Positions 11,539 to 22,907 of a DNA stretch of 64,000 nt are shown here, in pieces. The stretch covers positions 62,001 through 126,000 of the forward strand of contig JAJSPD010000001.1 of the NCBI GenBank assembly GCA_021307315.1. The letters run 5' to 3'. This DNA comes from Bisporella sp. PMI_857. Taxonomy: Eukaryota; Ascomycota; Leotiomycetes; Helotiales; Helotiaceae. The notes beneath the pieces are model-generated. The model did not search any database. It saw nothing but the letters and a program-made list of their open reading frames with translations, and was not told where the DNA came from. Made by a program: the position numbers and the translations under genes. Every line of letters begins with the position of its first letter. Within the stretch, counting starts at the first letter, position 1.

Positions 11539-12139
11539 GAGGAAGGTTGATAGACAAAACGAAATGTTCACTGGAACTGGAGTCAAGGAGTTTTGCGGCA
11601 TACGATCTTCGGTCTAGACTTTTCTGCCAAAGATACTAATGGAATAGTCTATTTGTTCTACGCGAAGCCGGTATGGTTAACAGACAAGTATGAAGATGAC
11701 ATAGACCAAAAGCGTTTACACCGCGTTTGTAACGAACGAGGCAAGATGTTCTCGTTGATGTCCTCATAAAATATGCATATTCTTCAGCTCCTGCTCCTCG
11801 AATCCTATTAAGCTACCTCCAACAGTTCAACAGCTATGCAAGGCGTCGAGGTTAAATTTTTAGTTTATTTAGACAAGGCTAGCTTAGCACTTAGTTCCCA
11901 CAAGCAGTAGCTGGTCCCCACACTTGGCAAGGCTCCAGCCTTACAAAAAAATATTTGAATCTAAACCAACACTGCGTCACCATCAGTTAAAGCTCAGACC
12001 AAATGCCTTTTCTAAATTATTAGCATCCTGAACGATCCATAAATCCTAGAGAATACGAAGAATCTAAGTAATGTTCCGGTGGAAACCGATATCTATAAGT
12101 GGTACATTACGACGTCGCAGTCGTAGAATACGGAGGTGA
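11539..12139. other. Intergenic between coatomer zeta and Sua5
   Basis: About 600 bases in a tandem arrangement, containing the Ret3 3' UTR and Sua5 promoter. Nothing else recognised. Confidence 0.55.
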
Positions 12140-13662
12140 ATGGTCTTCATCCTCAGGGTGGTATCTCGTTCTCGAACTGTCATCTCGAAAATATTTGCCA
12201 AAAGTGTCAGACATATATTCAAAATGGCAGTCGACACTACTCAGGAGCAAGTTGCGGAGACTCGAATATTATCTGTCAAAGAATCTGTCGGTACACTGGG
12301 CCAGTTTAAAGATGCTGGGACACTGGAGGCTTGGGAGGTCTTGACAAGTCTTCCTCCTTTGCGCGAAGCAGCCAAACATCTGCAGACAAGCGATATACCC
12401 GTTGGATTTCCCACGGAGACTGTCTATGGACTTGGGGCTGATGCGACAAGAAGTGAGGCTGTTAAAGGGATATATAAGGCAAAGGGAAGACCATCCGATA
12501 ATCCGCTTATCATTCATGTTTCTGATTTGAATATGCTTCGGTCTCTACTTGGCCCAAGAAATGGGAAAGTAGACCAGATACCTGAGATTTATAAGCCACT
12601 TATCAAGCGTTTCTGGCCTGGTCCGCTGACTATCCTGCTTCCAAATTCGAGTCCGAGTAAACTGGCCCCAGAAGTCACAGCTGGTCTTCCTACATTCGGA
12701 GCGCGGATGCCGAATTCAGCTCTTGCATTATCACTCATTCATCTCGCCGGGGTTCCATTAGCTGCGCCATCCGCAAATGCGTCGACAAAACCCTCGCCAA
12801 CCACCGCCGAGCATGTCCGCTATGACCTTAATGGAAGAATCGAGATTATCCTTGATGGTGGACCGTGTGCAGTAGGAGTGGAGAGCACAGTTGTTGACGG
12901 ACTTTGTGATCCTCCGGTCATATTGCGACCCGGTGGCGTCAGCATTGATCAAATAAGGCAGTGCGATGGTTGGGCAGGTGTCGTAAAGGGTTACAAAGAT
13001 GCTAGTGAACTAGGATCAAAAGCCCCTAGAGCACCAGGAATGAAATATAAGCACTACAGTCCTAAGGCAAAGGTGGTACTCTATGAGGCTCCTTCTAGGC
13101 TTCAATGTCTTGATTTGGAGGACATAGTCTCAAACGATCCCAGCAACAGAAAAATTGGCATTGTGCGAACAAAGAAATGGGATGAGTGGGCTGGTTTATT
13201 GGGACCTGAGTGCAAAAATCAAGCACGATTATATAGCATCAGGGATACTGTCAACTTTACATCTGAGGACGTTTTTACTATAAAACGAGGTATTCTATCT
13301 AAAGAGGATGAGAAGGAAGCCACCATCTTCGAAATCAATCTGAGCAATGATACTAGACTTATTGCTCAAGGACTCTTCTCAGCTCTACGGGTAAGTAACT
13401 TTTTTCTATGCAGGTTTTCATACTTCTATTTTTGTATGATCTAGCCCTGATGGTCGGTCAATAATGCGACCTTAGCAAACACTCCTTTACGTACTTCTTT
13501 TCTGCTCAGGGCCTTGTTGGCTAACAGCGAGATGCACAGACATTGGATCAGCACGGGGTTGATATTATATACGTTGAGGGTATCAAGGACGACTCGGAAG
13601 ATATCGCGGCAGCAGTAATGAATCGGCTGCGAAAAGCGGCTGCTGTCATAAGGCAGTCTTAG
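12140..13662 (+). CDS. Threonylcarbamoyl-AMP synthase Sua5
   Basis: Makes threonylcarbamoyl-AMP from threonine, bicarbonate and ATP, the first step of t6A37 modification of ANN-decoding tRNAs. Exons 12140-13390 and 13540-13662. The YrdC/Sua5 domain starts at VGFPTETVYGLGADA and includes KAKGRPSDNPLIIHV, RFWPGPLTILL and SANASTKPSPTTAEHV; the C-terminal Sua5 domain follows RAPGMKYKHYSPKAKVV. Two in-frame starts are possible: 12140 (457 residues) and 12224 (429 residues). The extra 28 residues of the long form are basic, hydroxylated and lack acidic residues, like a mitochondrial presequence. Dual cytosolic/mitochondrial Sua5 is known in other eukaryotes; alternative starts here are an inference. 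Confidence 0.94.
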
Positions 13663-14798
13663 TTATTATAGATGTGAGGATTTAGATCTAGGAGGATATT
13701 ATCAATAGATTTCGTATTCATCACATCCTGGAACGAAATGTTGTTTGCATCTATTTCTTACTTCGCCATGAGCCTTTGGTAAATTGCTGAATAACATGAT
13801 CTATATTTCCCTCCTATATTTTCAGCCATGCTCAACGGATACGACTTTCTCAAACCGAGCAACGAGCTTGACAGCTCCAGAACAAGCACATATCTTATGC
13901 TGCAACGTCCGAAGAGTTATTTCTTACAATTTAGAAAGACATTAGATAGGCATACTGCGTGGATGGAAATAGTAGAGTATGATTTTAACCTCTTCGATGT
14001 TGTCTTTGGCTCTGGTGCTTTTCTCATCGACAGAACTAAGAGGCGCTTCTCCATGGGGTAATCTCGGGACTTGGTTTCCACCCGAACCAATAACCAGAGT
14101 TGCAGCATTTCTGACGTTACCTCTAACTTCGCGATAAGAGTTATTGGATTCCAAACTCGGACAGTACGGCATGGATCAAGATACAGTTGTTGCCTATATC
14201 CTAACCCGCATCGTCAACTAGGTCCTCTGAGGCTACATTATCAACCTTAATAGGTCAAACATTATTGATATTGTTCCCGCAATAAGTATAAAATCAAGTT
14301 TAATCAATAAACGAAAACCTTGATACTCAGCAACGTTACTGATGCAAGCAATCGTGAGCTGCATTTCAGCCATTAAAACTATTCTACTATTGCATCCCAA
14401 CGTATAATATAGCTCTCCCTAGTATATTCCACCGCCGGCAATACAACTTGTCTTCATTCCCGCGGTTGCAGCTCATGTCAGCCAAGATTAAAATACGAAG
14501 CCACATGGTATTTCTCTCGAGGGTTATTGTCAGGAAGTAGACATCAGCTGGCGAGTTATCAGCCCACCAACGTTACGTCCCCCTCGAGGAATCGTTCCAT
14601 TGTTACGAGCCTAAAAGCCCATCGAGTATGATGTCACTTTCAAATAAGTATAAAGCATTGCTTTGCGACTTTGCTCAAGCAGAGATCATCCGCGAGAAGG
14701 GGCAAGGAGCTCATATCATTTTAGTAAGTGAATTCTCTTTAACCCAAAGTCAAATATCTAATGTTTGTAAAATAGTCAGATCTACCGAAACAAACACC
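13663..14798. other. Intergenic between Sua5 and the chitin/cellulose-binding protein
   Basis: About 1.1 kb. Short frames occur on both strands at 13828-14172 but none has a recognisable domain, start context or splice structure. Contains the promoter of the downstream secreted protein. Confidence 0.5.
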
Positions 14799-15419
14799 AT
14801 GCGCTTCTCAAGCATCATAGTCACGGGGCTAAGTCTCCTCACGACCACCCTCGCTACCCCTTTCGTTCCTCTGGAACTTCGCCAAACAGGATCTTGTGCA
14901 ACCGCACCCTGTCCGGCTGGTCTTTGCTGCTCAATTTACAATTACTGTGGCACTGGACCTGATTATTGTCAAGTCGGTGATATACCTATTATTATCATTA
15001 TTATTTATCTTAACTTTGGGGTTTCTTGGTTTCGGTCAAGAAGCCCTAACCTATTTTAGTAACTTTTCGTGCTCTATCAAAAAAGCAAAAAAGCAAAAAA
15101 CAAAGACTGATCACCTCGATAGGCGGGTTCCTGTGTAGGTGGTGTAGGAGGCACCTGTGCAGCAGGCCTTTGCTGCTCTCGCTATGGCTATTGCGGAACT
15201 GGTGCTGGATTCTGTAATACCACGCCTACTCCGACTCCGACTCCAACTCCAACTTCAAGCCCGACTCCAACGAGTACAACATCTTCAACAACACCAACTT
15301 CGACTCAACTGGTCGATCAGTGGAATCAATGTGGCGGAATTGACTGGCATGGTCCAACTGTCTGCAAGCCTCCATATATATGTACTTTCTACTCGATTTG
15401 GTATTCTGATTGTCGCTGA
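14799..15419 (+). CDS. Small secreted protein with two CBM18 (hevein-like) modules and a CBM1 module
   Basis: Exons 14799-14972 and 15123-15419, 156 residues. Start chosen because it begins a signal peptide ([19 protein letters not shown]). Two hevein-like chitin-binding modules follow: Cys-rich [16 protein letters not shown] (about 34-57) and [16 protein letters not shown] (about 70-88). A Thr/Pro linker of PTPTPT type then leads to a C-terminal fungal cellulose-binding module beginning [15 protein letters not shown] and ending WYSDCR. There is no catalytic domain. The protein could bind chitin and cellulose at once, for example at the fungal wall or a plant wall; role unproven. The donor (GTCGGT) is weak, so the exon join needs checking; the alternative donor 4 nt later breaks frame with the same acceptor. 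Confidence 0.8.
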
Positions 15420-16326
15420 GAGTATATGGGTACGGGATTCTTGGCAGGAATCAGTATTGAGAAGGATTCTTTTTATAAATTTAACAGTAATGGAGGAGGA
15501 TACGAGAGCTTTTAACACTTTGGTGTGACAATTAATTTATCATGCTTCATCGAACGATCTTGTTTTCGAATTTGGATGTTAAATGCCTACTTCCCAAGCA
15601 AACTTTTAGCGACTCTGGGATATAAAATTCTTCTACTATATAGCTGGCATCATTTCCCGTCAATACTCCCTGCGAAAAATGAGCTTTGGCAAACTCCGTT
15701 TCTATTCCTCCAGCCTGAAATCAGCGATACCATGACCATCCATTTCAACTTGACTCCTTGCCACAGAAAATTCCGGGGGAATTAGTAGCAAATAGATGAA
15801 AAGAAAAGAAAAAGCGGCGAAACTATACGCTCCCCACGAGGAGTGCCTAGGAAACCCCTTCGAAATGGGACTTCTTATATCGACTCGGCCAAATTAATCC
15901 TACACACATACACAGGTTGACCTGAGCTCGTTCAGCAGAACCGCCCCTGTGTATACTGAGAGCTGATTACTTAAAGGAATAGACGTAGAATATAAAGGCA
16001 TTGCGACTTGGCGGGGTTTGCGTCTGCTGGACTTAGTAAGAAAAGAGGTGCGCTTTTGCCTAAAGGTTGGGATGGGAATGCCACTGTGAAATACGCCATT
16101 TGATATTGCAGTTGCAAGGTTTGTGGAAAGAACAGCTGGCGCTCCGGTGAAACGGGGCCGCTACATGCTCCTCCAAAGCTCTTTAATCTATTTTGAGGTG
16201 CATACAAATAGGGTTATATATGCAATATGAAGCGATGAACTCCTCGCGCATTCCACTTGCCGCGTTCCCAACTCCGCCCAAACGCCTTAGCAATGCATAC
16301 GTAATCAATGATCCATGGCCAATGAT
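15420..16326. other. Intergenic, convergent ends of the CBM protein and PNO1
   Basis: About 900 bases with no supportable gene. Frames on either strand lack family features. Confidence 0.55.
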
Positions 16327-17615
16327 CTAGAAGCGTTCCTTCATTCTTGATGCTACTGTCCGTAAATTGCCATATACTTTGCTTGGCGGACTGCCGAGAA
16401 TCAGGCTGACGATTGCCTCTCTGGCGATGTGGATATTCTGGTTCATATGTTAACGGTTGATGAATAGCAAGATTATGCGATGCCATCAAGTAATGATACA
16501 CGTACCTTGAAGCCTCCTAGGATGTGTATCTTGGAATCAGCGAGGACAACTCTTGTCCGACTTGCATTCTCGATAGCAAATTCTGCGCACATATTAGTAA
16601 ACTTATGTTTTGAAGGCAGACTCATGGTACATACTGGTCTTTCCATCCTTACCGGCAATTCGCCCGATCGCTCGACCTAGATGTTCGCCTTGCTGCAAAA
16701 ATCAGCGATCAAAGCTAGAATACAGGAATCAACTTCAACGTACTAATGTCTTGACATCCTTGACTGTCAAACAACGATATTAGCAAGTACAGTTCACAAT
16801 ATATTCAACTGTGATTGTGAAGAATTCATAGATAAGACTAGGTGTAAACGTACTTTCAAACTGATATTCACAGTCAGTAAATTTCCAATCGAATTGAATA
16901 AAAGTGGAGCAAATACACAGCTGATTATTTCCAGACGATATCAGAGTGCTAAATTTGATGAAAAAAATACTTACTGTTTCGATATAAAGTTCTGATACAC
17001 GAAGCAAAGCGATAGCGTCATCTACGTCAAAACCCAATGCAAAAGCCTTAACAAAGTCTTCACCCATCTGCAGAGCTCCATTGTCTGTTGTAGCCTTCGA
17101 AGTACGAAGTTCCACGCTTTTTGACTTGATGCTGCGATCTGATCAGCACTATGCATGTGAATCCACTCCAAGGCACCTACTTCATTCTCACTTGCAGCTT
17201 AAGATGCTCAACGAGGGGAGGATATATCTGCGTGATCCCAACGTCAAACCTAATTCATCATTTCTCTGAATATGCTTACCTTCGGCCATGTTGCTTTGAG
17301 TGGTGCCATGCGGTGAGGTGGGATAGGAACCTTCCGCGTTTCAATCCTAGCTGGGCCGTCGATGTTTTTTTGCGCAGCAAATTTTGGTCGTCCCTCCTCA
17401 TCAATACGCATAACCGCATCGTCTCCTTCCGTAGCAACCTGAACGTCATTCATCTCCATCGGCGCATCGAGTAAGAGTTCTTCATCTTGACCTGTGAACT
17501 TGTTAGTATAGTTGGTAACCAAGGGAGGATCCGGCGTGCTTTCGACTGGCAGAGGAACATCTGCTGCAGCAGAAAGTTCGTCTGGCTTTTTCTGTAAAGC
17601 TGTGGGAGCAGGCAT
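16327..17615 (-). CDS. Pre-rRNA processing protein PNO1 (Dim2), KH domain
   Basis: Assembly factor of the small ribosomal subunit; binds the 3' end of 18S rRNA precursors, recruits the dimethylase Dim1 and controls Nob1 cleavage. Eight exons on the minus strand: 17615-17280, 17227-17181, 17131-16975, 16860-16854, 16763-16744, 16692-16635, 16582-16506, 16437-16327. They total 813 nt (270 residues) in frame. The N-terminus is acidic and disordered; RKVPIPPHRMAPLKATWPK opens the conserved core, followed by SKSVELRTSKATTDNGALQ, DVDDAIALLR and the KH domain (GRAIGRIAGKDGKTKF, NASRTRVVLADSKIHILGGF), ending ASRMKERF. Exons of 7 and 20 nt are required to obtain the invariant FEIKDVKTL stretch. Divergent from MDM31. 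Confidence 0.93.
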
Positions 17616-17926
17616 CTTTGCAGGATTTTGTCATAGGCCGATGCTGGATTTCTGTATTAGACAAAGTAAAGTTCCCATGAAATTTTGGTGGGGTTTTTTT
17701 GATAGCTGGGCGGTGAGAGTCTTATCTGCCCAGAGGTGTCTCTAGCATTGATAGCAGCACTATTTGTGAGGAAAATCACGGTCGCGATATTTTATTGCAC
17801 GTCATGCATCTACAATTCACATTCTAGGATAATGCTTCGTTCCAGCCAATACGCCGGCTAGTGCTACAGAAGTGCACATGAGGACTGCTAATCTGACATT
17901 CCACTCTTTTGTATGTTCACGATGAA
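17616..17926. promoter_or_regulatory. Divergent promoter PNO1 / MDM31
   Basis: 311 bp separate the two starts (using the MDM31 ATG at 17927), so both promoters lie here. No specific element is identified. Confidence 0.45.
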
Positions 17927-20136
17927 ATGCCGACCATGTCTTTCAACGCAAAACATAGGTTATGGTCCCAGTTATGGGATGCACAACCTATTTCGTTAAA
18001 GCTACATAAGCATTTCAGATCTGCCAATGCGAAATTGCCTTTAGGAAATCGCTTCTTCTCCAGCAGCAGACCGAAGTCAAGATATGAGTCAACTCGAAAG
18101 ACGGCATACACCAAGAGTTTCGCATCAGGTGGAATCCTTTTCTTCGACTTCAGCCCGAATAATGCCGCGGCATCGACTACCTCTTGTGTGACCAAATTCG
18201 ATAGCACAATATATACTACTGGCGGTTTCTCTAGAAAAGGGCCTACATCTCTAGCTCAGCAACTATGGAAGAGAGAAGTACACTCGGGCAGCCGACAGCG
18301 GACAAGAGGCGTCATGAGAAGAAACAAAAGTTCAACTTCGAGCAATCAAGATGGAAAGAAGCCACCTGTGGACACAAAGCATTCCTCTTCCGCGGAGGAG
18401 AGTAAGCATTCTGTCCCGAAAATGCCAGAAATTCCACCAGCTAGCAAATATCTCCATCTTCCACATATGCCAAAGATGCCCCATGCACCAACGAGGGAAG
18501 AACTGCTTGCAGCAGCGACCGGATTTTGGTCACGCTTGAAAGTACGGTTTAAATGGTTCTCTATTAGAAGCGTTCGGCCGTGGAATATTGACGATTGGAG
18601 CGCTTTTGTTTCTTGGTTCGTTCTTGGGAATATAGTTTGGATTGCGGTTGGGACTACAACATTCTTCTCACTGGTTATTCTGTCTATAAACACCGTAGTG
18701 GCCCAAGGTATGTTCTTGCTCCTTCCTGTTACGTATACTTTAAAATTAATCAAATAGCAGAAACGTTGGCTAGATGGGTAGGGGATTATTTAACACATTC
18801 AGCTGGTATAAAAGTAGTTTTTGAATCAGCCATTGTTCCTAAGTGGAAAGATGGAGTAATTACATTCCACAATGTCTTTGTCTCTAGGAGACCTGGTCAA
18901 GGAAAATCAAAAGTGAGCAAAGGCTCTTCATTGACTGCAGCTGCTGCCGCGGCCGAGCAAAGACAGGCAGATCGAGAAGGCATTCGTGAGGAAGAGGAAC
19001 GTGAGGACACGAATTATACCCAATTCGACATCACTATTGATACGGTCAACGTAACTTTATCATTTGTGAAGTGGTGGAATGGCAAGGGGCTTCTGCGCGA
19101 CGTGGAGGTCAAAGGAGTCAGAGGTGTTGTAGACAGAACGTCGGTGCACTGGGGTGATGAATACGTCGATCCTAGGACTTTCCGACACGAGCACAATCCT
19201 GGTGACTTTGAGATTGATTCTTTTAAGATGGAAGATCTCTTAGTCACTATTCATCAGCCGAACGGCTTCCGGCCATTCTCGGTCAGTATCTTCTCCTGCG
19301 AACTGCCTCGACTACGAAAGCAATGGCTATTTTATGACTTCCTCTCCGCGAACAACATGTCAGGAGCCTTTGATGGATCTCTGTTTACGATACACCCTCG
19401 TCAAATGCATGGCTTTGCAGGGTCTTATGCTGCAAAAGAAGGGTCCTCTGATAACGAGGCAAATCCTTGGAAGAAACACAGTCGTCTTCGTATAGATGGC
19501 TTGAAGATAGATCATTTGAATCGCGGCGTGGAGGGACCATTCGGGTGGATTCATGAGGGCAACGTCGACATAATCGCGGATGTCATGTTTCCCGTTGAGA
19601 CTGATGAAAGCATCGGAAAAGTTATGGCTGATTTTTACAACCAAATGGAGGCGACGGTGACCTCAAATCGATATCTTCATATTCTCGAGAACCACCCTAG
19701 GAATGCGGACCTCAACACTCCTGAAGTAAGAGCCGAGTTAGCAGAGAAATCAAACCGGGATGACGATAAAAGATATCTAGTTATGGATCTTCGCGTTCAT
19801 CTAAACGATGTAAAAGCCGCAGTTCCGCTCTTTACAAGAGATTTATCATACATCAACCAAGCGCTAATCCGGCCCATCGTCGCATATATCAACTCTAAGA
19901 ATACATTTATACCTGTTAGCTGCCGCATCGTGAAGCGAGCGAGCGAATTCGATGGCAGCTGGACGATACACGATAGCGGACTTATGGAGGATCTCTCTGC
20001 CGAGACATACGAGGCATTTGCAAAGGATGTAGTGGATAGTCAGGCACGGATGCGTCGGCTGAAGAAGGTTGGCTTCTGGTCGATTTCTCTGGCTGTCCAG
20101 GCTTTATTTATGGGACTGGCTGGTAACGTGGCGTAG
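17927..20136 (+). CDS. Mitochondrial distribution and morphology protein MDM31/MDM32 family
   Basis: Inner-membrane protein needed for mitochondrial shape, nucleoid maintenance and cardiolipin-linked lipid balance in yeast. Exons 17927-18707 and 18758-20136 (719 residues); the ATG at 17936 is an equally good start. N-terminus is basic and Ser-rich, fitting a mitochondrial presequence; residues about 225-260 contain a transmembrane helix (FVSWFVLGNIVWIAVGTTTF and following). The main domain has the family's FESAIVPKWKDGVITFHNVF, followed by a Lys/Ala/Glu-rich insert, then FDITIDTVNVTLSFVKWWNG. A second hydrophobic segment ends the protein. The intron acceptor is a TAGCAG tandem, so the model can end one Ala residue shorter. 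Confidence 0.92.
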
Positions 20137-20541
20137 AGAGAGTCTTCACTCCGACGTTAATGAACATGTACAAAAGTTGGGCACAGGATAGAATACGAGA
20201 AAAGGCGTTGGGAATGGAGAATACATGCCCATGGTGAGGCATCACATCGTTAGCATAGGAGTCTGGAGTGATTCTGGTGCCTGTTGGCATATAATTGTAG
20301 AGAGTAAATATGGCCGGAATTGTAGAAATATAATGAACTGAGATCTCCCTGTACTTGGGATCTAAAAGCTTATCGATCCTTCATTTGCTTGTTATTGACC
20401 ATTCCGAAATTGGCCCTGTAAACAAAGTTGCTTTTCTGCCCATCCAACCTTTTATATACAAGAATTCATAGATCATATTATAAACATTACAGTCCCGAAT
20501 CATCCCAGGCGTCCCAAATACAGCTCTAAATATAACCAAAA
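20137..20541. other. Intergenic, convergent ends of MDM31 and the checkpoint kinase
   Basis: About 400 bases of AT-rich 3' flanking sequence; no feature recognised. Confidence 0.55.
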
Positions 20542-22907
20542 TCAAGAGTTCCTGGCCGATATCTCAGCTGTTTTGTCCAGGTAAATGCTATCCTCATCTC
20601 CATACAGAGGCTCATCCCCCTTTCCGCCAAGGCCCATGAATTCATTTGGATCTCTGTTTGCAGACGGAGTCTCTTCTTGCTTAGGTGGACCTGCAATGCT
20701 CTTCGGGACGCCATTTGCGTGGTTCGCCAGTGCATTGTTTACGCGATTTTGGGAGGCTTTAGAGTTTGGGTTCTTAACGTATACCTTGACCGGCTCCTTA
20801 TCAGATTGCACATCAATAACGCGAGTGATCTTGACATCATTGATGCTGCTGAGAAGCGTCCGCTCCCGGGCCACCTTACGTTTGCTGAAGTCTAGGTTTG
20901 CAATACCACCAACCAGTCCATCAGTGCTATCGGCAAAGTTCAAAGGCTTCTGCGTTGTCCATGGGTGCTCTAGACAATCGTCAATGGTGTATCTTTTGTC
21001 GACGTCTACTGTCAACATGCGGTCGATCAAATCGAGAGCTGGATCTCCTACAGAGTCCCAGTACGGGGACGGATAATCGAACCGTCCGGCCTTAATTTGC
21101 TGAGTGAGGTTATATGGGTTCTCCCTTGAGTAGAGTTCATCTGAGAATGGGGGAAAGCCACATAGGCAAATGTACAGAACGACTCCCAAGGACCAGATAT
21201 CTACCGCTCGCGTGTAACGCCGGTGCCGGCTGTCTTCAAGGATTTCTGGCGCAACGTAACTTGGAGTTCCACATAAAGTGGTGGTGAAGGATTCCTCTCC
21301 AATGATCTTTGCTAGGCCAAAATCTGCTAACTTTACATGAAGATCTTTGTCAGTGAGCAAAATGTTCTCGGGCTTGATGTCCCGGTGGACAATGCCTCGA
21401 TCATGCTTTATAGACATTAGCACGGGTAGAGAGAATATAGTACATGGCTTACTAAGTATTTGACGCCTTGGAATAACTGGATGAAGACACTTCTTGTCTC
21501 AGCCTCGGTCAACTTCTGCTTCATCACGATCCAGTTAAACAGCTCTCCTTCTGCTGCCAGTTCAAGGACCAAGTAAACTGCGTTTGGTTCATCAAATGTA
21601 TCCTTCAAACACAACATATTAGGATGGCTGACACCCATCAACACTGCAATCTCTTGCTGCAGTCCCTCAGTCTTCGATCTCTCTTCCTTGCCGGGCTGCT
21701 TGGTAAATATCTTAACAGCATAACGTTGCCCGGTAGATTTCTCAATACACAAGAACACTTCAGCAAAATGCCCCTTGCCTAGCTTCTCTAGCAATGTATA
21801 CTGCTGTAAGAAAGGACTAGTTTCGCGATTCTTGGGATACCTGAATACGAATCTAGCTTTATCTAGGACTGTGATTTCATCTTGATCTTTGAGCTCTCGT
21901 CTTTTGTTACGGCCAATAACTGATAAGTAAAGTAAGTTAGCCTAAATCAATCAAGCAGAAGCACATAATTAAAATCGTCCACGAGTTCAATTTCATAAGT
22001 AGTGTTTCACAGCACTCTTGAACGGTCCTGGGGAATTGCTTCGCAAATCATCTGCAACTTACGCGCTTCATTTACGAATGTTCCATTACTCGACAAATCC
22101 TCCACAACCGCAATGGTATCTCCTCCCTTATTCTCGGTAAATATCAGGCAATGACGATTTGATATTATAGGCTCATCGATAATAAGATCTATGAGCTACG
22201 CCTTAGAAAGTTCTTGAAATACGTGTTCGAATATCTTACCGCACTCTGGATGCCGACCAATTAAATATCCTCCTGACGCAATTCCCTTGAATTTTGTTTG
22301 CTCATATGCATCTTCTTCCTTGGCAAAGTCTTTACCCTTCTTCGTTTGTCTGTTGCCCCCATCTTTACCGAAATGCTCCATTCCATCAGGCATAGGACAT
22401 GCATTCCGCTTCTTCAGAACCAAGGATTTGCCATATTTCTGATCCAAGGGAAGGAGATACCCCCAGACACCCTCCTCTTGCTCGTCCTTCACTTCATCTG
22501 ATATACCTGAAGTTGGGTAGATGAACTGTGAAAATGCTTGTGTATCTTGCGGTGGAGAAGAAAGACCAGGGTGGTCAGCTAGTGGAACAGGGTCGAGAGG
22601 CCGGTGATGGAGTTGGCTGGCCTCTGGAGGTGTTGCTGTCCCTTCCTTGAACGCCTCACTTGATGACGATGACTCTTGCTGTGTTATGGGAGAAGGAAGG
22701 TGCTGCTTCTGAGATACAAATGCTTTATCATTTGGCGCGAGTCTTTGCGATCGTCTAGTCGGTGGCTGGATCTTTTTCACCTTCTTGGAGCTTTCGCGTT
22801 CCTCTCCGGCTGTTCCATTCTATTCAAGAGTCAGTGGACCGTCCAAGAAGCTAGGAAAGATCGGTTAAACTCACTCTCCCTCTTTTCAATTGCGTCCTCG
22901 GAGCCAT
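20542..22907 (-). CDS. Chk2/Cds1/Rad53-type checkpoint kinase (FHA plus Ser/Thr kinase)
   Basis: Effector kinase of the replication and DNA damage checkpoint, activated by Mec1/Tel1-type kinases. Exons on the minus strand: 22907-22875, 22819-22240, 22188-22063, 21919-21453, 21405-20542 (2070 nt, 689 residues). N-terminal 110 residues hold at least six SQ/TQ sites (RRSQR, VSQK, ITQQ, ASQL, DTQAFSQF), an SCD-like cluster. One FHA domain follows (about 188-275: GRHPEC, ISNRHC, SSNGTF). Kinase domain about 287-560 with GKGHFAEV, AVKIF, HRDIKPEN, DFGLA, APEIL. All catalytic residues are present. Only one FHA is present, as in Cds1/Chk2 and unlike S. cerevisiae Rad53 with two. The C-terminus is basic then acidic. 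Confidence 0.95.

Noticed and set aside
13828..14172. Overlapping frames on both strands between Sua5 and the CBM gene
   Set aside because: Neither shows a domain, splice sites or codon pattern above background.
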